Of a stretch of DNA of 27,751 bases, positions 9,243-20,572 are shown piece by piece. This DNA is from Conidiobolus incongruus B7586 (taxonomy: Eukaryota > Entomophthoromycota > Entomophthoromycetes > Entomophthorales > Conidiobolaceae), in the NCBI GenBank assembly GCA_000697335.1, contig JNEM01013037.1, positions 1 to 27,751 of the forward strand, in the 5' to 3' direction. Below the pieces are notes generated by a model. It was not told where the DNA came from and did no database searches. It was given only the letters and a program-made list of their open reading frames with translations. The position numbers and the translations under genes are program-made. How positions within the stretch are numbered: position 1 is the first letter of the stretch; every line of letters begins with the position of its first letter.

Positions 9243-11297
9243 TAATTGGCTTTTGTGGGATCAATATTGAATAATGATTCTGATGTAATATTATATTATC
9301 CTTCGCTTATTATTTTATTAGATTTAATCAAATTCTAATAATTATTGTATTTTTCTAATAAATAAATCATAGTAAATATTCCAAAACTAAATCTTTTATA
9401 TAATATGTATATTGAATATCCACCTGAAATTATCATTTTTTAAGATTTTATTCTCAATCTCTAGGAGTTTACAAATTAGTAGTAAACATTTGAAATCTTA
9501 AATTTTTCAGTACCCATTGTTTAGTTGGTCACAAACATCACTACCCTGATAAAGTAGACCTGCAAATATTTTTGTATCAATACTTTAAATGTAATATATT
9601 ACAGGAACTAATATACTTCATATTTATACTTTATATAATGTAATTTATTTATATCCTATCTTTAAAGAAACACAAAAATATTGAAAGTTAAATAGATTCA
9701 AAAAATTGAATAACTAATACTTGAGAATAACTTTATAACACTTTATATTAATAATATTTGGATATTCCAATATCAAGGTAATAATAAATCAATAGCCCAT
9801 TGTTATTTTATATGCTAATTTAATTTTGATATATATATATATATATATATATATAGATTGATATAATAATAATTTAGCAAATTAAACTCAAATATTCAAA
9901 AATTTAAGTTATATTAAAAAGTGGTAATTAAAATCAATTTTAATATAATTAATATTACAGTAATACTTTGATATCCTGAAATAAAAATTAATAATTATTA
10001 AAAATATTATTTATTCTGTATTTTAAATACAAGTTATTAAAAGTATATAGTATTTTATTTTATTAAATGAATTTCTCATTCATTTATTGATCCTAAAGAA
10101 TAATTTAAAAAATTTTGTTACAGAAATAAACACATCCATTTTTTTTAAATCAAATATAATATAGTTAATAGTATCTTTATAGATAATCCATTTATATTTT
10201 ACAGAATTATAAGTTTAATAAAAAGTATAATTAATGTATAATTTTATTCAGATTTCAAATATTATACAAATATATATTGCTTTTGGTTATAACGAAATCT
10301 TAATAAAATTGATATGAATATTTTTAAAGAACTATTAATTTAATAATTCATTTATGTTAAAATATTATATTTAAATATAATAATTTTTATTTTTAAATTT
10401 ATAAAAATTATTTAATTAATTAAAATATAATAGTTTAATTTATAGTTTTATTTACTTTGTAAATTTGTAATAATCGGAAAATTTTTATTAATACTTAAAT
10501 TCATTTTAATAAAACTATATAAATAATAAGTATATATATTGAAATTGATTATTTTTTCTTTTATAGTATAATCTATGAATCACTAAAATCACTATTATTC
10601 TATTTTTTATTATTATTAGGATTTTTTTAGAGTTCAAATTATTTCATCAATTCGAATATTTTTGTCATATAAATTTTAATTATTAATAAAACTTGTTTCA
10701 ATCATGGATTGAATATTTAATAATATTAAAAAAAATTTTAAAAAAATATGTATAATTATGTTACTATTTACATGATTTTAATGAGAATATTTTTGTAAAA
10801 TATATATTTTCAATATTTAGTTGAAAATCTTCAATACATTATAATTAATACTTCAAAAAATTTGAATTTAATAGTGGATTAAATAAGTTTAAAGGTATGA
10901 GAAAAATATTGTGAATAAAAGGTGACAGAAATTTCCTAATAGTCTATATACTGAAAAAACAATACAATATATATTATATTAAATCCTTTCAAAGTGTACT
11001 TGGAATTTACAAAATTGCAATTAAAAGAAATCACTTAAAAAATTTTTGTAAATAACAACTTTTATTAACCAATCAGAGATTTTCAATTTTACATATTTTT
11101 CATTTCATAGAAACTGAAATTATAGAATTCAAAGAACTAAAATTGAAGATTGAATTGGTTAAATTTATATAGAAAAAAGGTATAATCAAAAGCTAAAATA
11201 TCTAGAGCAAATGTTTGGATAAAAAAGAGAATTCATTGTAATTGAGCAAAAAAATTAGTTAATAATCTTTCTAAAATTATTAAAATTATATTATTTT
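9243..11297. other. AT-rich gene-free stretch
   Basis: About 2 kb between the convergent HAC1 and PHD genes. Apart from a (TA)n tract near 9829-9855, I see only AT-rich DNA. AATAAA-like motifs soon after 9350 could serve HAC1 3' end formation. Confidence 0.6.
9829..9855. repeat. (AT)n microsatellite
   Basis: About 13 uninterrupted AT units in intergenic DNA. Confidence 0.9.
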
Positions 11298-13204
11298 TTA
11301 TTCTGGATTAGAATCAATAGATCTTACATCTAAACTCATTGGTGAGTTAGGGTCAGTGCCATTTAAGTTGAGAGCAGCAAGAGGATAGCCTAAAGTCTGA
11401 GCTACAGATTGCGAGGATTCTCGAGTAATATCAGTACGGTTTGATGGCGTGTTATTATCGGAGGTAGTACGCTCTGAAGATTCATCCAACTGATTGGATA
11501 AATTGGTGGCCAATACTGCACCGGACGGCTTATTCATTAAACAATCTTGACATAAAAAGAAGATTGATGATAAATCAAGCTTTTGAGGATTATCAGCATA
11601 GAAATCTTGGCATTGGACATGTTGCCAAATCCCGCAACGCTCACATGCTATCATCATTAACCCATCATCGCGGTTCTTACCCTCAGCACCACAAATACAT
11701 TTAAAATACCATTCTTCTTCAGAATCTTCATTCGTATGATCGCCATTTTCAATGCCTTCATTTGTAGTCTCTTCCTCTTTAGGCTTTATTTTAGATTGGG
11801 TGTCAGATACATTGAGCACAGATCTCAAAACACCATCACGCTCCAGCTGTAGCACTTCTTCCAAACGACCTTCGTTGAGTAAAGCTCTGCGCTTTGCCCT
11901 CATTTCTCTCGTATTTAAATTAGGAATATTCTGAATAACTGCCTCGGATTTAGAATCCTTGAAGTTCTTCTCCCTAGCTTCCATAGCTTCTAGTAATTCC
12001 ATCTTTCTTTGTTGTTCCTCTAGCTCTTTCCTATACAGCTCTTTAGCTTGTAATCTTGATGATCGCTTGGGTTGGAATGCCATATTGAATTCTTCTTTCT
12101 TCTTTTGCCTTTCTTTCGATTTGATAGCGGGTAATACTTTGGGAAGTACATGTTCAATTAAGAAATCTTTTAAATATTGTTCATCTAAATTTCTACTATT
12201 TTCGAATTGGCTAGGAAATTGTTCCCATTCTTGAGCGGTAGAGCAAACCTGTAAAAATATTATTAAATATTTTAAAAGTAATAAATTCATTGATGCATTA
12301 CTAATTCCCAATCTATTGGAACCGAGGAGACCTGCTCTTGACCATTATTCTTTTTAGATCTTTTAACAGATTTGGATTTTTTAGGTGCTTGGTATTTTTG
12401 CTTATAAAGTCGATTATCTGAAAAAGCATTGGTTAGAGGTTTAATTTAAAAGTTTAGCGATTGTATAAAATACCATCAAATAACCAATAAGTGTTATATT
12501 TTTTATCTCGCCCTATAGATTCAATTCTCTAATAATAAATGAAAATGATGTTAAATGGACATGAATCAAGACCAATAGTTATGAAATATATACCCATTCA
12601 TCACAGTCATCTTCTTCATCTACTTTAGCTCTAACCCTTTCGAAATCCTCCATCTGCCACTCTGTCAAAGCGTGAATCAGTTTAATCTAGAATGAAAATT
12701 TAATAATCCCCATTATTTAATAATAATTTAATTATTACCTGATCAGGAATTTGTAAACTAAAGAAGCCAGGGTGATTTTCCTCTAAAAAAGGACTAGAAA
12801 ATCCACGTTTTTGACATTCCTTTTTCATTTGGATTTCCAACACTGGCAAACTATATTATTGAAAATTGATTAATAATTTATGTTTTAATAATGAGTTTAA
12901 TCATTTTTCATTACTGAATAAATCTTTGACCAGGTAAGTTTTTCATCAAATTTAATAAAATTGGCTCTAGGTAACTTTTATCATTTTTTGCCAAAGCAGC
13001 TTCTAATTGCTAAATAAAATTAAATATAATAATTATTATGATATAATAATTAATTACTTCAGTTTCAAAGGGTTCGGAAAAGTTATATGCAGCTTGAAAA
13101 GTTAAAAAAAATTGACAAATTGCTGCAAATTGCCAATATTTTCTAATAAGATCAATTTTCTCTGAGAATGTTAATTCTTCAATGTTTAAAGAGTTTTGAG
13201 CCAT
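11298..13204 (-). CDS. PHD-finger protein with DDT/WHIM-like N-terminus, 7 exons
   Basis: Inferred exons, in transcript order: 13204-13058, 13009-12915, 12850-12739, 12686-12594, 12528-12474, 12417-12302, 12248-11298. They total 1569 nt and 522 residues. The six introns of 48-65 nt all have GT..AG ends and keep frame. The N-terminal third (YWQFAAICQFFLTFQAAYNF, then LEAALAKND) resembles DDT-like modules. GRDKKYNTYWLFDDNRLYK and WELVCSTAQEWEQF follow, blocks typical of a fungal PHD-protein family. A basic coiled-coil region follows, then one PHD finger (C390, C392, C408, C411, H416, C419, C439, C442) and an S/T-rich tail. PHD fingers read histone tails, and proteins of this build act in chromatin, probably in the nucleus. 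The substrate cannot be told from sequence. The gene is transcribed away from GPI8, with 706 bp between start codons. Confidence 0.85.
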
Positions 13205-13910
13205 TTTGAATCAATAATATATATTATAATTTCTAAAAATATTCATTGTGGTAAATTAGTTCAACAATAATAAGAATTAAATTAATTAATTTTGGGATAA
13301 AATTTATCTAATAAAAATCTAATAATAAATCTATTTTTAAATATAAATATCATTTTATATAATAGCGGGAAGCTCAAAAGACATTAAATCAATCTGAAAA
13401 TCAATATATCAAAATTATGAAAATTCAGATGAAAAAAATTTTTAGCTAAAATTTATCGCAAAAATAGCTTACCACTAACGAAATTCGATATATTACAAAA
13501 TAATATTCTATTTAATAAAAATCAATAGATTGCATACAATATTAATTAATATTAAGATGTAACTTGTAATAAGGTAGTATATATACCTAAAATTCTGAAT
13601 GTATACTGAAAATAAAACTCAATAAATAATAGTAGCAATAATGATATAAATTATGATGAAAAGTAAAATATATATTAATATATATTGAAATTACTAATAT
13701 TGTAAAGTATAATTAAAATCGAATTAGGGTGTATATGTATAATTTCATAATTAAAATTTAAACTGTTTTCATAAAAAAATAAATTATGGTTTAGATCCAG
13801 TTTATGATATAATCCCATATTTTGAAATCATTATGATTGATACTTTATCTCAAAAACACCAAGTCCGATCTTCTACAACGACAAAAAATTAATAAATTAA
13901 TAAATTAATA
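13205..13910. promoter_or_regulatory. divergent intergenic region between PHD gene and GPI8
   Basis: About 700 bp of AT-rich DNA separating two start codons that point apart, so it must hold both promoters. I see no distinct motif. An 8-bp unit (ATTAATAA) is repeated almost three times at about 13888-13910, directly against the GPI8 start codon. Confidence 0.5.
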
Positions 13911-15338
13911 ATGAATATACTAAATATTATCATCTGCTACATTTATTGTATTCTGAATTTAAATGCTTCAAATTTAAATAAACATCCACACACTAATAAT
14001 TGGGCAGTTATTGTATTTATTCATTCAATATGACATATACTATTATAAATTAAAAATCTTCTTTAGGTCAGCACTTCAAGATACTGGTTTAATTATCGTC
14101 ATATGGCCAATGCTTTAAGTATCTATCGAACTGTGAAGCGTTTGGGTATACCTGACTCCAATATTATTTTAATGTTAGCTGATGATATTGCTTGCAATCC
14201 AAGAAATGTTTATCCTGGAAAAGTATTCAATAATAGAGATCATCGTTTAGAATTATATGGTCAGGATGTTCAGGTTGATTACAGGGGTTATGATGTCACT
14301 GCAGAGACTTTTATTAGATTATTAACTGGTATTATTTATTTATTTATTGTATTTATATTTTAATAATACATTTAATATTTTTGAATAATACAGGAAGATT
14401 ACCTGAATCAACTCCCAAGTATAAGAGACTGCAATCTGATGACAGCTCTAATATTCTCATTTATATGACAGGTCATGGTGGTAATAAATTCCTTAAATTT
14501 CAAGATAACCATGAAATTACAGCACAAGATTTTGGTGACGCTATTGAACAAATGTGGCAAAAGAAGAGATATAAAGAAATTTTATTCATGATTGATACTT
14601 GTGAAGCTAATACTATGTATTCTCAAATTTATTCACCCAATGTCTTATCCGTCGGCTCTTCACCCCTTGATAAAAAATCATACTCTCATCATTTAGATGA
14701 AGATATTGGTGTTACTGTTATTGATAGATTTACTTATTATAATCTGGAATTTCTGGAAAATGTTCAAAAAGATTCTAATCTTACTTTAGCTGACTTAGTA
14801 AGCTATTACATTAAATTTTAGATTTCTATACTAATCTTATTCCAACTTAGTTTAATAGCTACAATCCAGCTGATATCCTTTCCGAGCCGGGTATTAGTGA
14901 GGAGCATTTTTCTAGACCATTATCTGAGGTAATTCATTTAATTATACTTTCAGAATAACATCATTAATATTATATTTTATAGACTTTGATTACCGACTTT
15001 TTTGGAAATGTTCAGCAATGTCATGTTGATGAATTAACTACCAAAGAATGCAAATCCATTCAACTTGATGAAGAAATTAGTTTTGATAGCTTGGATTCCT
15101 TTACTCAAGATGTACTTTTAAATTCTTGACTTTATCTTCATTTTATTAATATATATTATAGCCTATAATACAGACCCCATCGACATCCTTTAATCTATTG
15201 GAAAGTATATCTAAGATATTGGATTTTAAATTTGTCAAGGATGTTAATTTGAGTGAGGTTAAACCCAATACTGAAGAATATTCTACCACATTTTGGTTTT
15301 CAGTATTTGCCTGTGCTTTATTTTATTTGGTGTTTTAA
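13911..15338 (+). CDS. GPI8: GPI transamidase catalytic subunit (PIG-K/GPI8), 6 exons
   Basis: Cysteine protease-like subunit of the ER GPI transamidase. It cuts the C-terminal signal of precursor proteins and joins the new end to a GPI anchor. Exons: 13911-14012, 14067-14328, 14394-14797, 14851-14928, 14983-15111, 15162-15338; introns are 50-65 nt. The 383-residue protein is close to the usual 390-410. It starts with a hydrophobic signal peptide ([16 protein letters not shown]). The C13-type peptidase core follows: [20 protein letters not shown] (29-48), [12 protein letters not shown], and [11 protein letters not shown] with [14 protein letters not shown]. The catalytic dyad is His149 (TGHGG) and Cys191 ([12 protein letters not shown]). 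After [13 protein letters not shown] a linker leads to a single C-terminal membrane anchor ([17 protein letters not shown]), as in the family. All key residues are present, so the gene looks functional. Confidence 0.95.
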
Positions 15339-16621
15339 TCAACTCAAATTAAAACTTATATTTGGTATAATAAACAGATATTTCACTCCATTATTTAATT
15401 TCTTGTTATCTTAAAATGAATCTTTTATAATAGTTGTATATTAAATCAATTCTTGAAACTTATGAATTGGTTTTATATGAATTTATAAAATTTAACATAG
15501 ATATCCATCGATTGTAATACCTAATTCAAGATGATTGAAATGTGATAATTTAATCTTGTGCATTATATTTAATTTTAAAATTAGTCAACATCCTAATTTC
15601 TAATTTATAATAATTTATAAATCGAATTAAATAATTTGATTCTTAATATATAGTAATTATTAAAAACTAAGATATATATATATATATATATATAGGATAT
15701 CGGATCTCCATAGTGATATCATTTACTGTATTTATCAAATAATAACATCATTTAATTATATATGAATATATATTGTATACAGCTAATTGAATTACTTGAT
15801 ATTAAAATTGATCAAAACTATATATAATGAATATAATACTTGTATTACCAATATTAAATTTTGAATATATTTATCCTTTATCAAAAAATTATTTCAATAT
15901 ATCATCTTATCTATTGAATGTTATCAATAATTAATGTCTAATATTTTAAATTTTATTATAGCACAATTACAATACAATATTATAGTTATTATTTTAATGA
16001 TTGATTTGTAAATTAATAAATCACTCTATCTAAAACATCATAATTCCAAACCATCATCCTGATCATTTTTTTATATCAAATAACGAAAATATTCAATTGA
16101 AACATATTTATAATTAAAATTGAATAATTTAATTCAATAAGATTATCAAAAATTTTATTTTTATACTTTTAATTATATAATATCTATAGAATATTATATA
16201 ATGGTATTAATGAAATGAGATATAATGTTTAAGTTAATTAAATAAATTCAATTAAATTATTAATGAAAACCTATTCTTATAATAAATCAAGCATAATATG
16301 ATCAAATTAAATTAATTTTTAATCAGTAATAATAAAAATAATTTATAATATTATCAAAATTAACATTTCTTAATATAAATAGGAAATTAACATATATTTT
16401 GTGTGAATGGTCTAATATAACAATTTTAGGGTTATAGATTATCTAATCTTTTAATTGATCTGAGAAATAAAGGACCTGATTGGTCAACTGAGATGAGAGA
16501 AATATGTGAAATTTTTATACCACAAACTAATATTAAAAATTGGAGATTTTAATATTTAATTATATATACTAATAATCTTGTTGCGTAAACTTGGTTTCAA
16601 TCCAAATTAATCAACATTATC
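15339..16621. other. AT-rich stretch with a short protein-like fragment
   Basis: Intergenic between GPI8 and the peptidase gene. It contains an (AT)n tract at about 15672-15694. At 16430-16552 there is a 40-codon open stretch (RLSNLLIDLRNKGPDW, EMREICEIFIPQTN) directly after an acceptor-like ATTTTAG. It has no start codon and I do not recognise it; it could be a relic exon or part of the 5' leader of the next gene. Confidence 0.4.
15672..15694. repeat. (AT)n microsatellite
   Basis: About 11 AT units downstream of GPI8. Confidence 0.85.
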
Positions 16622-18170
16622 ATGGCCTCCAGACTTTTATCTAGAAATATCTCCAAATTCAACAAGGTATAATTGCACTTTCCAGCTTCTTCAACTAGTC
16701 TTTAGAATCGGACCAATTGATTAATATTTTCATTTAGAATTTACGACCCGTTTGGAGAAATGCCACCGCTTCTCTCGCCTCTCATGCTCAATCTGCTTAC
16801 TCCTTACCCTCCACTAAGGTTACTGTCCTTCCTTCAGGTTTGACTGTTGCTACTGAAACTCATCCTGAAGCCCAAACTGCCACTGTTGGTGTTTGGATCG
16901 ATGCTGGTAGCCGTGCTGAAAATGCCCAAAATAACGGTACTGCTCACTTTTTAGAACACATGGCCTTCAAGGTAAATATTCATGTTTTGACCTTCAATTT
17001 CGTAACTAATCTTTTATATAGGGTACCAAAACCCGTAGCCAATTAGATTTAGAATTAGCTATTGAAAATATGGGTGGTCATCTTAATGCTTACACTTCTC
17101 GAGAACAAACTGTCTACTATGCTAAATGCTTCAAGTCTGATGTTGATAAATCTGTTGATATTCTTGCTGACATTCTCCAAAACTCTACTTTTGATCACAA
17201 AGCTATTGAACGCGAAAGAGATGTCATTTTGACTGAACAGATCGAAGTCGAAAAAAAGATCGAAGAAGTAGTTTTTGATCACCTTCACGCTACTGCCTTC
17301 CAAGGTCACGCTTTGGGCCGTACTATTTTGGGACCTAAGGAAAATATCAAATCTATTAACTCCCAAGATCTTCGCTCTTACATTGAACAACACTATAATC
17401 CTCACAACACTGTTTTGGTTGGTTCCGGAAGTGTTAACCACGAAGAATTAGTCGAATTGGCTTCCAAGCATTTCTCCAATCTTCCTGGAGCTAACAGTAC
17501 CCCCTCTGTTGTCAACAAGCAAAAGCCCAACTTCACTGGTTCTGAAATCCGTATCCGCTATGACGATATTCCCGCTGCCCACATTGCTCTCGCCGTTGAA
17601 GGTGTCAGCTGGAACTCCCCTGATTACTACACCATGTTATTAATGAGCTCTTTGATTGGTAACTGGGATCGCTCTCTTGGCTCCAACAACTTCATGTCCT
17701 CCCGCTTGTCCCAAGTCGTTCAAAAGCACAACTTGGCCAACTCCTTCATGTCCTTCAACACCTCCTACTCTGATACTGGTTTGTGGGGTATTTACCTCAT
17801 CACCGAAAACAAGGACTGCATTGACGACTTGATTAACAATGTCACCGGTGAATGGTCTAGACTCACCACCTCCGTTACTGAAGGTGAAGTCGAACGTGCC
17901 AAGCAACAACTCAAAGCCAACCTCCTCTTCTCTTTAGATGGTACCACCCCCATCGCTGAAGATATTGGTCGCCAATTGGTTACCACTGGTAAGCGTGTTG
18001 CCCCCACCGAAGCCGCTGCCTTAATCGATCAAATCACTGCTGCTGATGTCCGTCGTGTCGCTGGTGAAAACCTCTGGGATCGTGAAGTTGCCGTCGTTGG
18101 TTACGGTCCCGTCGAATGTCTCCCTGATTACAACCGTATCCGTGGTGGCATGGCTTGGAACAGATACTAA
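16622..18170 (+). CDS. MAS1: mitochondrial processing peptidase beta subunit, 3 exons
   Basis: M16-family zinc metallopeptidase subunit that removes presequences from proteins entering the mitochondrial matrix, as a dimer with MPP-alpha. Exons: 16622-16666, 16738-16971, 17022-18170; introns are 71 and 50 nt. The 475-residue product has the expected length. The N-terminus ([13 protein letters not shown], many R/S/A) is itself a matrix-targeting presequence. The inverted zinc motif HFLEH is at 85-89 (His85, Glu88 catalytic, His89). Family blocks follow: [36 protein letters not shown] and [15 protein letters not shown] (distal Glu ligand), with a C-terminal inactive M16 half. The intact HXXEH argues for MPP-beta rather than the related core 1 protein of complex III, which often loses it, though in some organisms one protein does both. 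Codons become strongly C-ending towards the 3' end, as in highly expressed genes. Confidence 0.93.
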
Positions 18171-19515
18171 ACCCTTGGATTAAATTAAATGATAAGCTTA
18201 AATCAATATCTATAAATTTCAAAAATATTTCTAATAATTCATAAGCATTTTATTATTTATATTATATAATCGTTATTTATATTTAATATTTATTAATCTG
18301 ATTTTATATCGTTGTATTATACTTCATACTTTCAGATCATCACAATCTCAAGGCTATTTCTTTAATAGCAATGAGTTTATTTATCTATCTTCATTGATTG
18401 ATAATAATGGCGACTATCATTTAATTATTTATATAAAATGAATATATATACTTTGTTAATTGTTTGTTTTTATTTCATGTTACAAATTTCAATAAAGATA
18501 CAATAATAATTACTCATATTATTTGATCTTAATTTTTTTTTCAAAAATTATTAATTATTTGAATATATTTAAATTATCACTCTTATGATTTTTAATATAT
18601 TTGTTTAAAAAAATTGATCAAGATAAAAATGAATGATATAAATATTAGTTCAAAACATTTCCTTGATATCAAAATATTTTATGGAATTGGTAATATAATA
18701 ACTGTCAAAGATTATGATATACTGTATTTTTATTGAAATTAATATTTGAGTCAAATTTGAACAAATTAAATTATTTTGAATTTCTTTTGTAATTTTAATA
18801 AATTTGATTTCAAAAATTATTCATTGCGAATCATAGCAGGTTAAATATTGAAATTTATCTTTCTTGAAACAATTTTAATATATATATTTTAATTGAATAA
18901 TTGATAATCATATTACTATTATTAACCAATATACCTATCAATAATTTTTCATTTTGTGATCAATTACTCTATATTATTCAATTACTTAAATAAATTTTTC
19001 AATATATTTAATGTTATAATATCAAACAAATATGGATGATATTTATATTTTAAAATATATCAATATATCTAACTATATTTATTATTTGGAAAAAAATTTC
19101 GAACTTAAGTAATTATGTTCACTGTAAAATCTGAATAAAATTATGTCTATTGAGATTAATTTGAGACGAGTTCAACTTGTCATGATTGATTAATGAATTA
19201 AAATGATATGGAAAATCTGAAAAATCAGTTAAAAATATTTGAAAAAAAATTAGAATCAAAATATATATTTACATCATAGTATATTAATAATATTTGTAAC
19301 AATTTTAATCTAATTTCAAGGAATATTGATTTAATATCCAAATTCCATCTGTAAATTAAAAATATTAACCAATGAGAATTTACAGTCCCATAATCATCAC
19401 TTAAAATATCATTAAGTTTTAATATTGAATTAAATCAAGACATCATTTATTATCAAAATCTATATAATATTCGCCATCAAACCAAATCAATAATTTTATT
19501 ATAAAATAAACTAGA
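18171..19515. other. AT-rich gene-free stretch
   Basis: About 1.3 kb with no supportable gene or RNA. It should contain the 3' end signals of the peptidase gene and the IST1 promoter. No clear TATA or other motif could be singled out. Confidence 0.6.
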
Positions 19516-20507
19516 ATGGTATTCAATTCTAATCGCCTCAAAGTCCAACTCAAATTGAGTGTAAATCGTCTCAACCATCTCAAAGCGAAAAAGAGGTCGC
19601 AAAATGAGCACCAGCGTAGGGCTATTGCCACCATGTTGGAGCAGCAGCAGTTGGAGAGTGCTAAGATTAGAGTATTTTTGTCAGTTATTAAATAATATGT
19701 GGCATTGACTGTAATTTAGGTAGAGCATGTCATTAGAGAAGATTACGCAATTGAAGCTTTGGATATGTTACAATTGTATGTGGAGTTGGTATTGGCTAGG
19801 TTTGGAATTTTAGATCAGATGAGGTATAATATCATGCATTTATTACTAAAATATAAATATTTATTTCTTATAATTTAGAACTTGTGATGAAGGGCTCAAA
19901 GAAGCTATCCAATCCATTTTATACGCTTCGCCAAGGTGTGCAGAGGTCAAGGAGTTAGTATTGGTAAATGGTATAATATTTATATTTAATCTATTTTTGA
20001 CTGAATATTCAATTAGATCAGAGAGCAATTAACATACAAATACGGGAAAGAATTCGTGATGAACAGCATTGAAAATAAGGAAAATATTGTCAACCCCAGA
20101 TTGGTACACAAATTGACAGTGCAGACGCCAGATCCTTTTTTGGTCGAGCAATATTTGAAGGAAATTGCCAAGATGTACAATATCAAATTACCTAATCAGT
20201 CGAGCGACCCTTTGTTGGTAAGTATATTATTGATAATATTGGATGTATAGCAGTTAATGCTATTATTTAGGATTTGGGAATTGATGATAGTGAAATAGAA
20301 CCTGAAATGGAACCTACACCAGCTAAGACCAATTCTACTTTGCAACCAGGTAATGTTTCCAAGAGTGACAATGAAACCAATTTGTTTCCAGATCCACCTC
20401 AAAAATCTATTGAAACATCGTTGCCAAAATCTCCAACCACCACCAATAGTTCCATTCCCAATTTTGAGGAATTGATGCAGAGGTTCGAAGCTCTTAAAAG
20501 AAATTAA
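19516..20507 (+). CDS. IST1: IST1-family ESCRT-III regulator, 5 exons
   Basis: IST1 binds the AAA ATPase Vps4 and the ESCRT-III proteins Did2/CHMP1 on endosomes, tuning multivesicular-body sorting. Exons: 19516-19671, 19720-19823, 19879-19963, 20017-20217, 20271-20507; introns are 48-55 nt. The product has 260 residues. The helical core shows the family's landmarks: KVQLKLSVNRL near the start, IRVEHVIREDYAIEALDML, LVLARFGIL, EAIQSILYASPR, KELVLIREQLTYKYGKEF and VNPRLVHKLTVQTPDPFLVE followed by YLKEIA. An acidic, P/S/T-rich linker leads to the C-terminal helix EELMQRFEALKRN. This fits the MIM1 motif (L-x-x-R-F/L-x-x-L-K) that docks on MIT domains such as that of Vps4. The 3' end faces MSH2 across 65 bp. 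Confidence 0.92.
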
Positions 20508-20510
20508 TTA

Positions 20511-20522
20511 TTTATTAATAAA
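20511..20522. terminator. palindromic two-way poly(A) signal
   Basis: TTTATTAATAAA is a perfect 12-bp palindrome giving AATAAA on both strands. It lies just after the IST1 stop (plus strand) and about 57 nt after the MSH2 stop (minus strand). It is the only AATAAA I see in the gap on either strand. In so AT-rich a genome chance is possible. Confidence 0.5.
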
Positions 20523-20572
20523 TTTTGTTTTATTGTATAAAATGAATCAGTATTATATAAATGTATTTAAAG

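Noticed and set aside
12249-12311. Upstream extension of the last PHD-gene exon to an apparent Met (MGISNASMNLL...)
   Set aside because: This is read-through of a 53-nt intron. Splicing joins WEL to VCSTAQEWEQF, which matches the family.
17055-17441. 128-codon minus-strand frame inside the peptidase gene
   Set aside because: Shadow of MPP-beta exon 3, which has unmistakable M16 motifs on the plus strand.
19443-19634. 63-codon minus-strand frame
   Set aside because: Overlaps IST1 exon 1 in antisense and has no recognisable features.
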